Source: Trebonia kvetii (lineage in GTDB: Bacteria; Actinomycetota; Actinomycetes; Streptosporangiales; Streptosporangiaceae). Taken from it: DNA of 64,000 bases. The DNA lies in NCBI RefSeq assembly GCF_007827045.1, contig NZ_RPFW01000001.1, positions 186,001 to 250,000 of the forward strand. The letters run 5' to 3'. The position numbers and the translations under genes were made by a program. Shown here piece by piece: positions 8,832 through 17,285 of this stretch (the first letter of the stretch is position 1; each line of letters starts with the position of its first letter). The notes below the pieces were generated by a model that saw nothing but the letters and a program-made list of their open reading frames with translations, did no database searches and had not been told where the DNA came from.

Positions 8832-8871
8832 CCCTATTATTAGCATGGTATCCCTATTATTAGCATGGTAT
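8832..8871 (+). repeat. perfect 20-bp tandem duplication upstream of the Clp-N protein
   Basis: Two adjacent identical copies (8832-8851 and 8852-8871) of CCCTATTATTAGCATGGTAT. Each contains TATTAT, five of six bases of a -10 consensus, in an otherwise very GC-rich genome. TTGACA follows immediately at 8871-8876. Candidate operator or duplicated promoter in the divergent region between the HTH protein and the Clp-N protein. Confidence 0.85.
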
Positions 8872-8906
8872 TGACAGGGTTTGAAGTAGCGGACAGGCTG
8901 AGGGGC

Positions 8907-10121
8907 ATGTTCGAGCGATTCACTAACAGAGCGCGGCACGTCGTCGTCCTCGCCCAGGAAGAGGCGCGACTGCTTGACCACAACTACATCGGGACCGAGC
9001 ACATCCTGCTCGGCCTGCTCGGCGAGTCCGAGTCCATCGGCGGTAAGGTCCTCGCCGACTTCGGATTCACCCGCGAGGGCGGCCGCGAGGAGGTGGAGCG
9101 GCGGGTCGGCCGGGGCAAGAGCTTCCCGAGCGGCCACGTCCCGTTCACGCCGCGGGCGAAGAAGATCCTGGAACTGTCGCTCCGCGAGGCGCTGTCACTC
9201 GGCCATAACTACATCGGCACCGAGCACATCCTGCTCGGCCTGATCCGCGAGGGCGAGGGGGTCGCCTACCAGATCCTTTGCGAGCGCACGAACCTGGGAA
9301 CACTGCGCGCCGCGGTGATCGACGCGATCCCGATGACCGCGTCCCCGGAAGGCGAGGGCGACGCCCCGGATGAGACCAATGCCGTACTCCGCTGGCTGCG
9401 AGCCCGGCTGACCAGGCACTCCGCCAGCGTGCCGTTCCGCCCGGAGGCAATGACCGCTGAGGCGGGTCTTACTCGCGGCACCCCGGCCGTCGAGGCGGCG
9501 CTCCAGCAGGCGGCCACGCTGGCGGGAGCGCTGCCCGTCGGGTCGCACCACCTGCTGCTGGCCGCGCTCAACGACACGGATTCCGCCGCCTCTTCCGCCC
9601 TGTCCTCGCTCGGCGTCGACCTCGACGAGTTGCGGGAGAAGCTGCGCTCTGCGAACCTGGCCGGGACCAGCGACGAGCTTCCCCAGGAGGCCGGCCGCCG
9701 CCAGATGACCATCGAGGTCTCCGACGAGATGCTCACGATCGTCCTCACCGACCCGGTCATCGTCAAGGCGGGCAAGGATGCGCTGCGCTTCGGCAACGCC
9801 GGCCAGGCAGGAACCGGGGAAGCGGAGGACGGTGAGCCCGCAACCGGGGAATCCGCCAGCCCCGCCGCGACAAGCCGCGTGATCCGCGGCGACCACCCCG
9901 CCGCCGCCGGCCTGGCCGACGTCTGGGTGGAGCTCCGCAAGACCCTGGCCACCCTCGCGGGCGTCCCTGCCCCGCCGCCGCGCCGGCGCACCAGGGTCGT
10001 CAGGCACCCCGGCTCGAGCAAGCTCATCGCTGAGTCAGCCGCCGACCATCCCGACATCGCCGACCCGGCCACGGACACCCTCGCCCCCGACGACCCCCGC
10101 GGAGAAGCAGCCTCATCCTGA
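8907..10121 (+). CDS. Clp N-terminal-domain protein lacking ATPase modules
   Basis: A 404-residue protein that begins like Clp[18 protein letters not shown], then [14 protein letters not shown], followed by the second Clp-N repeat ([32 protein letters not shown]). A third, weaker repeat appears at about residues 190-265 ([23 protein letters not shown]). No Walker A/B or AAA+ module follows; the C-terminus is low-complexity and Pro/Ala-rich. I chose the ATG at 8907 because it matches the ClpC start and has GAGGGG directly upstream; the ATG at 8865 lies inside the tandem repeat. It may act as an adaptor, competitor or substrate-binding decoy for ClpC. That role is an inference. Confidence 0.85.
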   Translation: MFERFTNRARHVVVLAQEEARLLDHNYIGTEHILLGLLGESESIGGKVLADFGFTREGGREEVERRVGRGKSFPSGHVPFTPRAKKILELSLREALSLGHNYIGTEHILLGLIREGEGVAYQILCERTNLGTLRAAVIDAIPMTASPEGEGDAPDETNAVLRWLRARLTRHSASVPFRPEAMTAEAGLTRGTPAVEAALQQAATLAGALPVGSHHLLLAALNDTDSAASSALSSLGVDLDELREKLRSANLAGTSDELPQEAGRRQMTIEVSDEMLTIVLTDPVIVKAGKDALRFGNAGQAGTGEAEDGEPATGESASPAATSRVIRGDHPAAAGLADVWVELRKTLATLAGVPAPPPRRRTRVVRHPGSSKLIAESAADHPDIADPATDTLAPDDPRGEAASS

Positions 10122-10317
10122 CCGCCCGCCCCGCTCCCACCACGCACTAAAGGGCCATCGGACCGGGAGGACGTGGAACAGGCAACCGTTCGGATGAAGT
10201 CCTGGCTTGGGTGAAACACCGCAAAGCAGACCGCGGAGCTTGTGGGGGAAGGGATTGACCGGGCATTTTCCCGCCGCTTAACGTCGGATGCGGACTCTGC
10301 TGTAAAGGAGCTGCGCG

Positions 10318-11910
10318 GTGGCCGACGTTGACGTCGTGGTGGCGGGTGCCGGGTTTTCCGGGATTTACGCGGTGTACGCGCTGCGGGAAGCCGGGCTGAC
10401 GGTGCGGGCGTTCGAGGCCGGCGACGGAATCGGCGGCACCTGGTTCTGGAACAGCTACCCCGGCGCACGCTGCGACGTCGAGTCCAAGGACTACTCGTAC
10501 TCGTTCTCGCCCGAGCTCGAGCAGGAGTGGTCGTGGAGCGAGCGGTATCCGGCGCAACCGGAGATCTTGCGCTACCTGCACCATGTGGCCGACCGATTCG
10601 GACTGTGGCCTTACATCCAGCTCAACACGCGGGTGACGAGCGCCTCGTGGGACTCCGCGGCCGGCGAGTGGACGGTGACGACGGACGCCGGCGCGGCGGT
10701 CACCGCGCGGTACTTCGTCTCCGCGGTCGGCGCGCTGTCGCAGTTCCAGGTGCCCGCGCTGCCGGGTCTTGAAGAGTTCGAGGGCCCCTGGTATCACACG
10801 TCGCGCTGGCCGAAGGAAGGCGTCGACTTCACGGGCAAGCGGGTCGGCCTGGTCGGCACCGGGTCGACCGGCATCCAGATCGCGCCGGAGATCGCGGCGG
10901 TCGCCGACCAGCTGTACGTGTTCCAGCGGACCGCGAACTTCGCGGTGCCGAACAGGAACCGGCCATGGGAGGCGGCCGAATGGAGCGCATTCAAGTCGCG
11001 GTACCGCGACTACCGGGCCGAGGCGCGTGAGTCCTTCCTCGGGGTCCCGGTTCCCGGCACCGGGCGGCCCGTGCTTTCCGAGCCGCTGGAGGACGTGCAG
11101 CGGCTGTTCATGGCTCGGTGGAAGGCGGGCGGCGGCATGCCGTTCCTCGGCGCCTACACCGACGTGCTTGTCTCCGAGCCGGCCAACGACGTGGTGGCCG
11201 AATTCATGCGGGACCGCATCCGCGAGACGGTGACCGACCCGGCGGTGGCGGAACTGCTCTGCCCGCGCGGCTATCCGGTCGGCGCGAAGCGGCTGTGCCA
11301 GAGCGACGACTACTACGCCATGTTCAACAGGGACAACGTGACGCTCGTCGACATCAGGTCGGCGCCGATCGAGTCGGTCTACCCGGGCGGCGTCAAGACC
11401 GCCGCGGACAGCTACGAGCTCGACGCGCTGGTGTTCGCGACCGGCTTCGACGCGCTGACCGGGGCGCAGCTCGCGATCGACACGCGCGGCGTCAACGAGG
11501 CGACGCTCGGCGACGCATGGGCTGCTGGGGCGCGCACGTACCTCGGGATCGGGGTGCCCGCGTTCCCGAACATGTTCCTGATTACCGGGCCTGGGTCGCC
11601 CGCGGTGTTCTCCAACGTCGTGCTGTCGATCGAGCAGCACGTGGAGTGGGTCAGGGACTGCATCGTCTGGCTTCGCGACCACGGTCATGCGACGATCGAG
11701 GCGACTGTGGCGGCGCAGGACGCCTGGATGTCGCACGTGACCGAGGTGGCGAACGGGACGCTGTTCCCGCGGGCCGACTCCTGGTACGTGGGCGCGAACA
11801 TCCCAGGCAAGCCCCGGGTGTTCACCTCCTACCTCGGCGGGTGCGGGCCGTACCGGGCCAAGTGCGACGCGGTGGCGGCGGCCGGCTACGAGGGGTTCGC
11901 GGTGTCCTGA
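10318..11910 (+). CDS. Baeyer-Villiger-type flavin monooxygenase
   Basis: A 530-residue class B flavoprotein monooxygenase that inserts oxygen next to a ketone using FAD and NADPH. Motifs: GAGFSG at 10-15, GGTWFWNSYPGARCD at about 39-53, the Baeyer-Villiger fingerprint FEGPWYHTSRWPK at 154-166 and the second nucleotide motif GTGSTG at 180-185. A GTG start with AAAGGAG at 10304-10310. The esterase and alcohol dehydrogenase genes that follow on the same strand would hydrolyse the ester/lactone product and make the ketone, so the three form a plausible degradation pathway. Similar to cyclohexanone/phenylacetone monooxygenases; the substrate is unknown. Confidence 0.92.
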   Translation: MADVDVVVAGAGFSGIYAVYALREAGLTVRAFEAGDGIGGTWFWNSYPGARCDVESKDYSYSFSPELEQEWSWSERYPAQPEILRYLHHVADRFGLWPYIQLNTRVTSASWDSAAGEWTVTTDAGAAVTARYFVSAVGALSQFQVPALPGLEEFEGPWYHTSRWPKEGVDFTGKRVGLVGTGSTGIQIAPEIAAVADQLYVFQRTANFAVPNRNRPWEAAEWSAFKSRYRDYRAEARESFLGVPVPGTGRPVLSEPLEDVQRLFMARWKAGGGMPFLGAYTDVLVSEPANDVVAEFMRDRIRETVTDPAVAELLCPRGYPVGAKRLCQSDDYYAMFNRDNVTLVDIRSAPIESVYPGGVKTAADSYELDALVFATGFDALTGAQLAIDTRGVNEATLGDAWAAGARTYLGIGVPAFPNMFLITGPGSPAVFSNVVLSIEQHVEWVRDCIVWLRDHGHATIEATVAAQDAWMSHVTEVANGTLFPRADSWYVGANIPGKPRVFTSYLGGCGPYRAKCDAVAAAGYEGFAVS

Positions 11911-11993
11911 TCTTGACCGGTGCCGTGGCGCACGGCGCCGTGACCTGGTACGGCCTGACTTCAACGGTGACTGTCAGCTCTCGGAGGTAAGCG

Positions 11994-12953
11994 GTGGCGA
12001 CTTCTGTGCATCCGCAGGCGCAAGAGATCCTCGACGGAAAGGCCGCCGCCGGCGCGCCACCGCTGTGGGAACTGACCCCGGATGAAGCGCGGGCCGGGGT
12101 CGAGGCGAGCAACGCGATGATCCCGGCCGGTCCCGCCCTGGAGTCCGTGCGCGACATCGTCATCCCCTCGCAGGCGGGCGGGATGCCAGCCCGGGTGTAC
12201 TCGCCGTCGGACCACGCGCCGGGAATCGTCGTCTACTACCACGGCGGCGGCTGGGTAGTCGGCTCGCTCGACGGCTGGGACCCCTCGGTGCGGGCGCTCG
12301 CGGCCGCCTCCGGCTGCGACGTGGTAGGCGTGGACTACCGGCTCGCGCCGGAGCACGCCTTCCCGGCCGCGGCTGACGACGCGTACGACGCGCTCGTCTG
12401 GGTGGCGTCCGCGGCCGGGCTCGCTGCCGGGCGGCCGGTCGTGGTCGCGGGCGACAGCGCGGGCGGCAACCTCGCGACCGTGTCGGCGCTGCGGGCCAGG
12501 GACTCCGGCGGGCCGGCCATCGTCCTGCAGGTCCTTGTGTACCCCGTGGTGGACTGCGACATGGACCGGCGGTCCTACCGGGAGTACGACGGCGACGACC
12601 TGATCCTGAACCGGCGGGACATGAGGTGGTTCTGGGACCGGTACGCGCCAGACCGCGAGGCGCGGGTCAACCCGTACGCCTCGCCGCTGCGGGCTCCCTC
12701 GCTGGCCGGCCTGCCCGCCGCGTACCTCATCACCGCCGAGCACGACCCGCTGCGTGACGAGGGGTTCGCCTACGCGGACCGGCTGCGGGACGCGCGAGTG
12801 CCGGTGGAGCACCGGCACTACGGGTCGCAGATCCACGCGTTCTTCTCGTTCACCGGCGTGCTCGACGACGCCGACAAGGCGGTGTCCGAGGCCGGGACCG
12901 CCATCAGGGCGGCGGTCGAGCCCGATTCGGCTGGCTCGCCGGTCGACGACTGA
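11994..12953 (+). CDS. alpha/beta-hydrolase esterase (HSL family)
   Basis: A 319-residue hydrolase. The oxyanion motif HGGGW is at 83-87 and the nucleophile elbow GDSAGG at 153-158 (Ser155). A later acid in ITAEHDPLRDEG and His in SQIHAFFSF complete the triad, which is the hormone-sensitive-lipase arrangement. GTG start with GGAGG at 11983-11987. It lies 83 bp after the monooxygenase and 48 bp before the alcohol dehydrogenase, so it probably opens the ester or lactone made by the monooxygenase. Confidence 0.9.
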   Translation: MATSVHPQAQEILDGKAAAGAPPLWELTPDEARAGVEASNAMIPAGPALESVRDIVIPSQAGGMPARVYSPSDHAPGIVVYYHGGGWVVGSLDGWDPSVRALAAASGCDVVGVDYRLAPEHAFPAAADDAYDALVWVASAAGLAAGRPVVVAGDSAGGNLATVSALRARDSGGPAIVLQVLVYPVVDCDMDRRSYREYDGDDLILNRRDMRWFWDRYAPDREARVNPYASPLRAPSLAGLPAAYLITAEHDPLRDEGFAYADRLRDARVPVEHRHYGSQIHAFFSFTGVLDDADKAVSEAGTAIRAAVEPDSAGSPVDD

Positions 12954-13001
12954 GATATCGGCTGATGGTGGACAGCTGGCTGAAGCCAGGGAGGATCATT
13001 C

Positions 13002-14108
13002 ATGCGCGCTAACGCGGCGATATTCGAGAAGCTGTTCACGCCACTGTCGGTGGCCGAGGTGGAGATCGACGAGCCCCGGCCGGGCGAAGTCCTGGTGAAG
13101 ATCGTCGCGTCTGGTGTCTGCCACACCGACGCGCTCGCCAGGGACGGCGACATGCCGTTCCCCGCGCCAGGCGTGCTCGGGCACGAGGGCGCGGGCTTCG
13201 TGGCTGCGGTCGGCGACGGGGTGACCAACGTGGCCCCCGGCGACAAGGTGGTCATCGGGTGGCCGTGGTGCGGCTCGTGCCGCAACTGCCTGGAGGGGCA
13301 GCCGCGGTACTGCCTGCAACTGGGGCCGCTGGTGATCGCCGGGGCGCGGGGCGACGGGTCGACGTCGCTGCGCCGTGCGGACGGGTCCTCCTTGCACAGC
13401 CACTTCTTCGGGCAGTCCTCCTTCGCCTCGTACTCGATCTGCGCCGCGAACGGGCTCGTGAAGGTGCCCGACGACGCGGACGTGTCACTTCTCGGCCCGC
13501 TGGCCTGCGGTATCTCCACCGGTGCCGGGGCAGTGCTCAACGCACTGCGGCCCTTTGCCGGGTCGGCGATCGTGGTGTACGGCTCCGGGGCGGTCGGGCT
13601 TTCGGCGATCATGGCGGCGCGGCTGACCGGGGCGACGCACATCATCGCGGTGGACCGCCTGGGGTCGCGGCTGGCACTGGCGGCCTCACTGGGTGCCACG
13701 GAGACCATTGACGTGTCCGCTCCAGGCACTGACCCGGTCGCGGCTGTGCAGGAGATCTGCGGCGGGCCCGCGGACTTCAGCATGGACTGCGCGGGCAACG
13801 TGAACGTGCTGCGGCAGGCAGCCGATTCCGTCGGCATGCGCGGCACGGTCGCGCTGATCGGCGGCGCGCCCGCAGGCGCGTCGTTCTCCCTCGATCACAT
13901 GTCCACGCTATGGGGCAAGAAGGTCGTCGGCATCCTCGGCGGCGAGGGCCGGTCGGACTCGCTGATCAACACGCTGATCACGCTGAACGCGCAGGGCCGG
14001 TTCCCATATGACCGGCTGATCAGGAAGTTCCCGCTCGAGCAGGTCAACGAAGCACTTGAGGCGTCGCACCACGGCGACGTCATCAAGCCGGTCCTCGAGA
14101 TGCCGTAG
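13002..14108 (+). CDS. zinc-dependent alcohol dehydrogenase (MDR superfamily)
   Basis: A 368-residue medium-chain dehydrogenase. Catalytic zinc ligands Cys40 (SGVCHTDALAR) and His61 (GVLGHEGAG), four structural-zinc cysteines at 90, 93, 96 and 104, and the NAD-binding GSGAVGLSAI in the Rossmann domain. It resembles aryl-alcohol/class III type dehydrogenases. GGGAGG at 12990-12995 supports the ATG. Third gene of the monooxygenase-esterase-dehydrogenase set; it would oxidise the alcohol to the ketone or aldehyde substrate, or handle the alcohol released by the esterase. Confidence 0.92.
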   Translation: MRANAAIFEKLFTPLSVAEVEIDEPRPGEVLVKIVASGVCHTDALARDGDMPFPAPGVLGHEGAGFVAAVGDGVTNVAPGDKVVIGWPWCGSCRNCLEGQPRYCLQLGPLVIAGARGDGSTSLRRADGSSLHSHFFGQSSFASYSICAANGLVKVPDDADVSLLGPLACGISTGAGAVLNALRPFAGSAIVVYGSGAVGLSAIMAARLTGATHIIAVDRLGSRLALAASLGATETIDVSAPGTDPVAAVQEICGGPADFSMDCAGNVNVLRQAADSVGMRGTVALIGGAPAGASFSLDHMSTLWGKKVVGILGGEGRSDSLINTLITLNAQGRFPYDRLIRKFPLEQVNEALEASHHGDVIKPVLEMP

Positions 14109-14130
14109 GCCTGGCGGCCTGCGGGGTGGC

Positions 14131-14334
14131 TCAGTCGGCCCGCTCGAGGAGCAGGGCGAGGGCCGGACAGGCGGCGGTGGCGCGGCGGGCCAGCGGGAGC
14201 AGGCCGGGCGGCACCGGCTCCTTCGCGAGCACCGGGTAGCCCCACCGGTCCAGTGTGATCAGCTCGGGCAGCAGTCCGGCGCACACCCCGTGCGCCTCGC
14301 ACACGATCGGGTTCACCCGCAGTCGCTTGGTCAC
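14131..14334 (-). CDS. [3Fe-4S]-type ferredoxin
   Basis: A 67-residue ferredoxin with Cys12 and Cys18 (CEAHGVC) and Cys56 (CP), the C-x5-C-xn-CP pattern of single [3Fe-4S] ferredoxins. The GTG at 14334 overlaps the TGA of the upstream NuoF-like gene as GTGA, so the two are probably translationally coupled. It would accept or deliver single electrons for the membrane redox module encoded upstream. The ends of this gene and the alcohol dehydrogenase are 22 bp apart and convergent. Confidence 0.88.
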   Translation of the reverse strand: MTKRLRVNPIVCEAHGVCAGLLPELITLDRWGYPVLAKEPVPPGLLPLARRATAACPALALLLERAD

Positions 14335-15758
14335 GGGCGCACCGCCTGCTCCGGTGACGTGCCAAGCTTGATGGTCGCCATCTGCCGCGATGTCTGTCTG
14401 CGCTCGGGTGCCCGTGTCAGGCCCGCCGGGACCGGGAGCCACCGCGAGCCGAACGCCGCGGGGCACGGGCCGCGCTCGTGGCGCCGCATGTCCTCCGCGA
14501 AAACCCGAAGCGCGCTCTCGCCGAGCCGCGTCACCCCGTCCGGCAGGTGGCAGGCGCCGCGCCCGTCCACAAGCCCGAACAGCTCACGCAGCTCCCGGAC
14601 GGTACGAACGTGCGGGCCACGGCCGAACGCCAGCTGGCCGAACGCGTCAGCGATCGCCGGTAGGCCGTTGACGCACGGGCCGCACTGCCCGGCACTCTGC
14701 TCGGCCAGGTAGCGCAGGACTCGGGTGGTCTCCGCCAGGCCGCATCCGCCGGCGGGCAGCGCGAGGAAGATGCCGGCGCCGAACGACGCTCCTGCCGAGC
14801 GCAGCGCGTCGGGCGTGGCAGGCGTGTCGAGCGGGGCGCCGCCTGGCAGCCAGCTGCCGAAGAAGCCGCCCGCGAGCACCGCCTGGACGCCGCCGATCTC
14901 CGCGCAGCCGCCGGCCAGCCCGAGCACGTCACGGACCGGCATGCCAAGGGGAATCTCATGGACGCCTGGCCGCTTCACCGCGCCGGCCACCGTGACGAGC
15001 ACCGACCCCGGCGCCGTGCCCGTGCCGACGGACCGGAACCAGCTCGCGCCGTGCCGGCTGATCAGCGCGATGTTGGCCAGGGTCTCCACGTTGCTTACCA
15101 GCGTCGGCCGGCCGCGCACGCCGCGCTCGAAGGGCCGCGGGGGCGTGAACCCCGGCAGGGCCGGCCCGCCATTGAGGTGCCTGACCAGGGCCGATTCAGC
15201 GCTTGATACGTAACGCTCCGGCACCAGAACAAGCTTGACGGGAACCGGGTCGTGCGCGCCGCGCTCGGCGATGACCGCGGCGAGCATGTCCGCCTGCGCC
15301 TGGCGCCTGACGCACAGGTACGCCGACCTGGCGGCCACGGCCTCCGCAGCGAGCGCGATCCCGTCGAGCACCAGGTGCGGCACGCGGGCGAGCAGCGACG
15401 CGTCCTTGGCGCTCGCAGGCTCGGATTCCATGCCGTTCGCGACCACCACCGAGCCGCGCAGTCCCGCTCGTTCGCGCACCGAGCTCAGCTTGGGTCCCGC
15501 GGGGTAGGCCGCGCCGCCGCGTCCGGTCAGCCCGGCCCGCGTCACCTCGTCGATCAGCGAGCCGCCGCGCAGCCCCGGCGGCCCGTACCGCGCCTCGTGG
15601 GCGCGGAGCTCACGCACCGGCACCGGCGGCAGCAGCCGGGACAGGGACCCGTCCGCCGCCGGGCCGTCCGCCGCATGACCGGCGTCCAGGCCCCAAGCCG
15701 CGTCGCCGTCCAGTTCCGCCCTCTCACCGTTCACGGACAGATCTCCCACTGTGCGCAC
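14331..15758 (-). CDS. NuoF-like NADH dehydrogenase flavoprotein
   Basis: A 475-residue homologue of the 51-kDa NADH-binding subunit of complex I and NAD-dependent hydrogenases. It shows the Gly-rich NADH/FMN fold (GLTGRGGAAYPAGPKL, then VVVANGMESEPAS), an SLBB-like segment (VTVAGAVKRPGVHEIPLG) and a C-terminal iron-sulfur module (AEQSAGQCGPC and GACHLPDG). The usual SCGxCxPC motif reads SAGQCGPC, so the first cysteine ligand is Ala. The gene is coupled to the ferredoxin downstream and follows a ferric-reductase-like gene, suggesting electron transfer from NAD(P)H through FMN and Fe-S to ferredoxin or the membrane haem protein. Confidence 0.85.
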   Translation of the reverse strand: MRTVGDLSVNGERAELDGDAAWGLDAGHAADGPAADGSLSRLLPPVPVRELRAHEARYGPPGLRGGSLIDEVTRAGLTGRGGAAYPAGPKLSSVRERAGLRGSVVVANGMESEPASAKDASLLARVPHLVLDGIALAAEAVAARSAYLCVRRQAQADMLAAVIAERGAHDPVPVKLVLVPERYVSSAESALVRHLNGGPALPGFTPPRPFERGVRGRPTLVSNVETLANIALISRHGASWFRSVGTGTAPGSVLVTVAGAVKRPGVHEIPLGMPVRDVLGLAGGCAEIGGVQAVLAGGFFGSWLPGGAPLDTPATPDALRSAGASFGAGIFLALPAGGCGLAETTRVLRYLAEQSAGQCGPCVNGLPAIADAFGQLAFGRGPHVRTVRELRELFGLVDGRGACHLPDGVTRLGESALRVFAEDMRRHERGPCPAAFGSRWLPVPAGLTRAPERRQTSRQMATIKLGTSPEQAVRP

Positions 15759-15794
15759 TTTTCCTCCTCGCCGCCCAGGCCAGGTGCCCGCGCC

Positions 15795-16919
15795 TCATTG
15801 CTCCGCCTGCTGTGCCGTCATGACGCCGGTGACCGTCGTGCTTGTCTGGCTCGTCAGTTCGATGGCCAGGGTCAGCCGCTGGCCGTCGCCGGACACCGCC
15901 GCCTGGAGCACTGATCCGTCGAGCAGCACCACGCGCCCGGTGAACCTGTCCGGAGCGGAGGCCGGACCGAGGGCGACGCTGCTCGCGCTCATATGCACGC
16001 CGCCCTGCACCGCGGGGCCAATGATGGTCACCTTCAGCCGCACCGCGGTCCCGTTCTTCATCGCGAGGCTGACGGTACGGTCGCCTGCGGCCGGACCCGA
16101 TGCGAAGCTGACCGTCCCGGTCAGCCGCGCCTGGAACGGCACCGCGGGAAAGACTCCTGATCCGGAACGGACGGTGCTTCCTCCGCCGGGCCCCCCAGCA
16201 GCCGGGGTGCCCGAGCCGGCGGCATTGCCGGCCGACCGCGCGAGCAGCGACGGCGGAGTGCCCGCCCGGCGCGCCCAGCCGGGCCGCAGTGGCCCCGCCC
16301 AGGCCCAGCCCGCGGTGGCGAGCGCGACCGCGACGCCCACCGCCGCTGCGGTCACCCGCAGCCCCGCGTGGGCCGGCCAGCCGGCGGTGAGCCGCCAGGC
16401 GCCCGCCGCGAGCACCGCCAGGGCGCACGCCGCGGTGATCGCGAGCACCCAGCGGGCCGCGCCGTCGGTACCGGTGCCGAGCCCGTGCACCACCGCGACC
16501 GGCCAGCAGGCGTAGCCGGCCCAGTGCACGAGCCGCCACAGCCGGGGGCTGATCCTAGTACGCAGCAAGCTGGTGACCAGGACCGCGAGGAGCAGGTCGA
16601 AGGCGACCGCGCCGAGGCCGAGCCAGATCCGCCGGTACCCGGAGGTGAACGGCAGCACCACCGAGAACGGGCTGATGGAGGCGAACGGGTCGGTGATCGT
16701 GGTGAGCACATGCAGCCCGGTGAACGTGATCGTCAGCAGCGACAGGTTCCTGTGCAGCCCGATCGTAACGAACCGGGGCCAGGCGGGGCTGGCGAAACGG
16801 ACCGAGGTCAGGATGCCGAGCAGCACGGTGCCGGTCAGCAGCACCAGCGCCATGAGGCCGGTGGCCCGGGTGGCGAACCAGAGCGGGCTGGTTGCGGTCG
16901 CGACGGCCGCGGTTGTCAT
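15795..16919 (-). CDS. ferric-reductase-like transmembrane protein
   Basis: A 374-residue membrane protein starting at the ATG at 16919. Six or so hydrophobic helices fill the first 200 residues, and paired histidines in GLHRNLSLLTITFTGLHVL and LVHWAGYACWPVAVVHGLG look like bis-haem ligands of the ferric reductase/YedZ-like fold. Unlike classical ferric reductases there is no FAD/NAD domain. After a seventh helix comes a Gly/Pro-rich linker and a C-terminal beta-rich extracytoplasmic domain (about 270-374). The next gene (NuoF-like) could supply the missing NADH side. Function in vivo unknown. Confidence 0.8.
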   Translation of the reverse strand: MTTAAVATATSPLWFATRATGLMALVLLTGTVLLGILTSVRFASPAWPRFVTIGLHRNLSLLTITFTGLHVLTTITDPFASISPFSVVLPFTSGYRRIWLGLGAVAFDLLLAVLVTSLLRTRISPRLWRLVHWAGYACWPVAVVHGLGTGTDGAARWVLAITAACALAVLAAGAWRLTAGWPAHAGLRVTAAAVGVAVALATAGWAWAGPLRPGWARRAGTPPSLLARSAGNAAGSGTPAAGGPGGGSTVRSGSGVFPAVPFQARLTGTVSFASGPAAGDRTVSLAMKNGTAVRLKVTIIGPAVQGGVHMSASSVALGPASAPDRFTGRVVLLDGSVLQAAVSGDGQRLTLAIELTSQTSTTVTGVMTAQQAEQ

Positions 16920-16932
16920 TGCCGTCGCCCCG

Positions 16933-17241
16933 TCAGGACCCGCCGCTGGTGGTGACGCCGCCGCCGGTGCCGGACGAAATCCCGGACGACGAGGAGATCC
17001 CCGACGATGACGACGACCCCGACGATGAGGAGCCGCCGCCCGAAGATGACGAGCCGTCCACCGACAGATGCGGCAACACCGCGGTGAGATGCGCGAACTT
17101 GGCGCCGACGACGACCGCCGCGGCCGAGGCGAGCAGCCCCACCCGCCAGGTGAGCTTCCTGACCCGGCGCAGGCCGTCATCTCTGGCTTGCAGTGCTTGT
17201 GAGTACTTCGCTCGTTTCACGGCTACAGGGTTGCCGCCCAT
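16933..17241 (-). CDS. poly-Ser/Gly membrane-anchored small protein, paralog 2
   Basis: A 102-residue protein: a basic N-terminus (VKRAKYSQALQAR, GLRRVRKLTW), one membrane segment (VGLLASAAAVVVGAKFAHL) and a tail consisting almost only of Ser, Gly and Ile in repeated SSSSG units. It is a paralog of the adjacent gene at 17286 and lies 13 bp upstream of the ferric-reductase-like gene. The tail should lie outside the membrane. A covalent flavin or glycan attachment site is conceivable but not shown. Start could also be the GTG at 17220. Confidence 0.65.
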   Translation of the reverse strand: MGGNPVAVKRAKYSQALQARDDGLRRVRKLTWRVGLLASAAAVVVGAKFAHLTAVLPHLSVDGSSSSGGGSSSSGSSSSSGISSSSGISSGTGGGVTTSGGS

Positions 17242-17285
17242 CCTCTGCCATCGAGCGGAACCGCTTCTGAACCGTGTAGGAATCG

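Noticed and set aside
8865..8906. Upstream ATG of the Clp-N protein as start
   Set aside because: It lies in the tandem repeat, adds residues not found in ClpC, and the ATG at 8907 has a good ribosome site.
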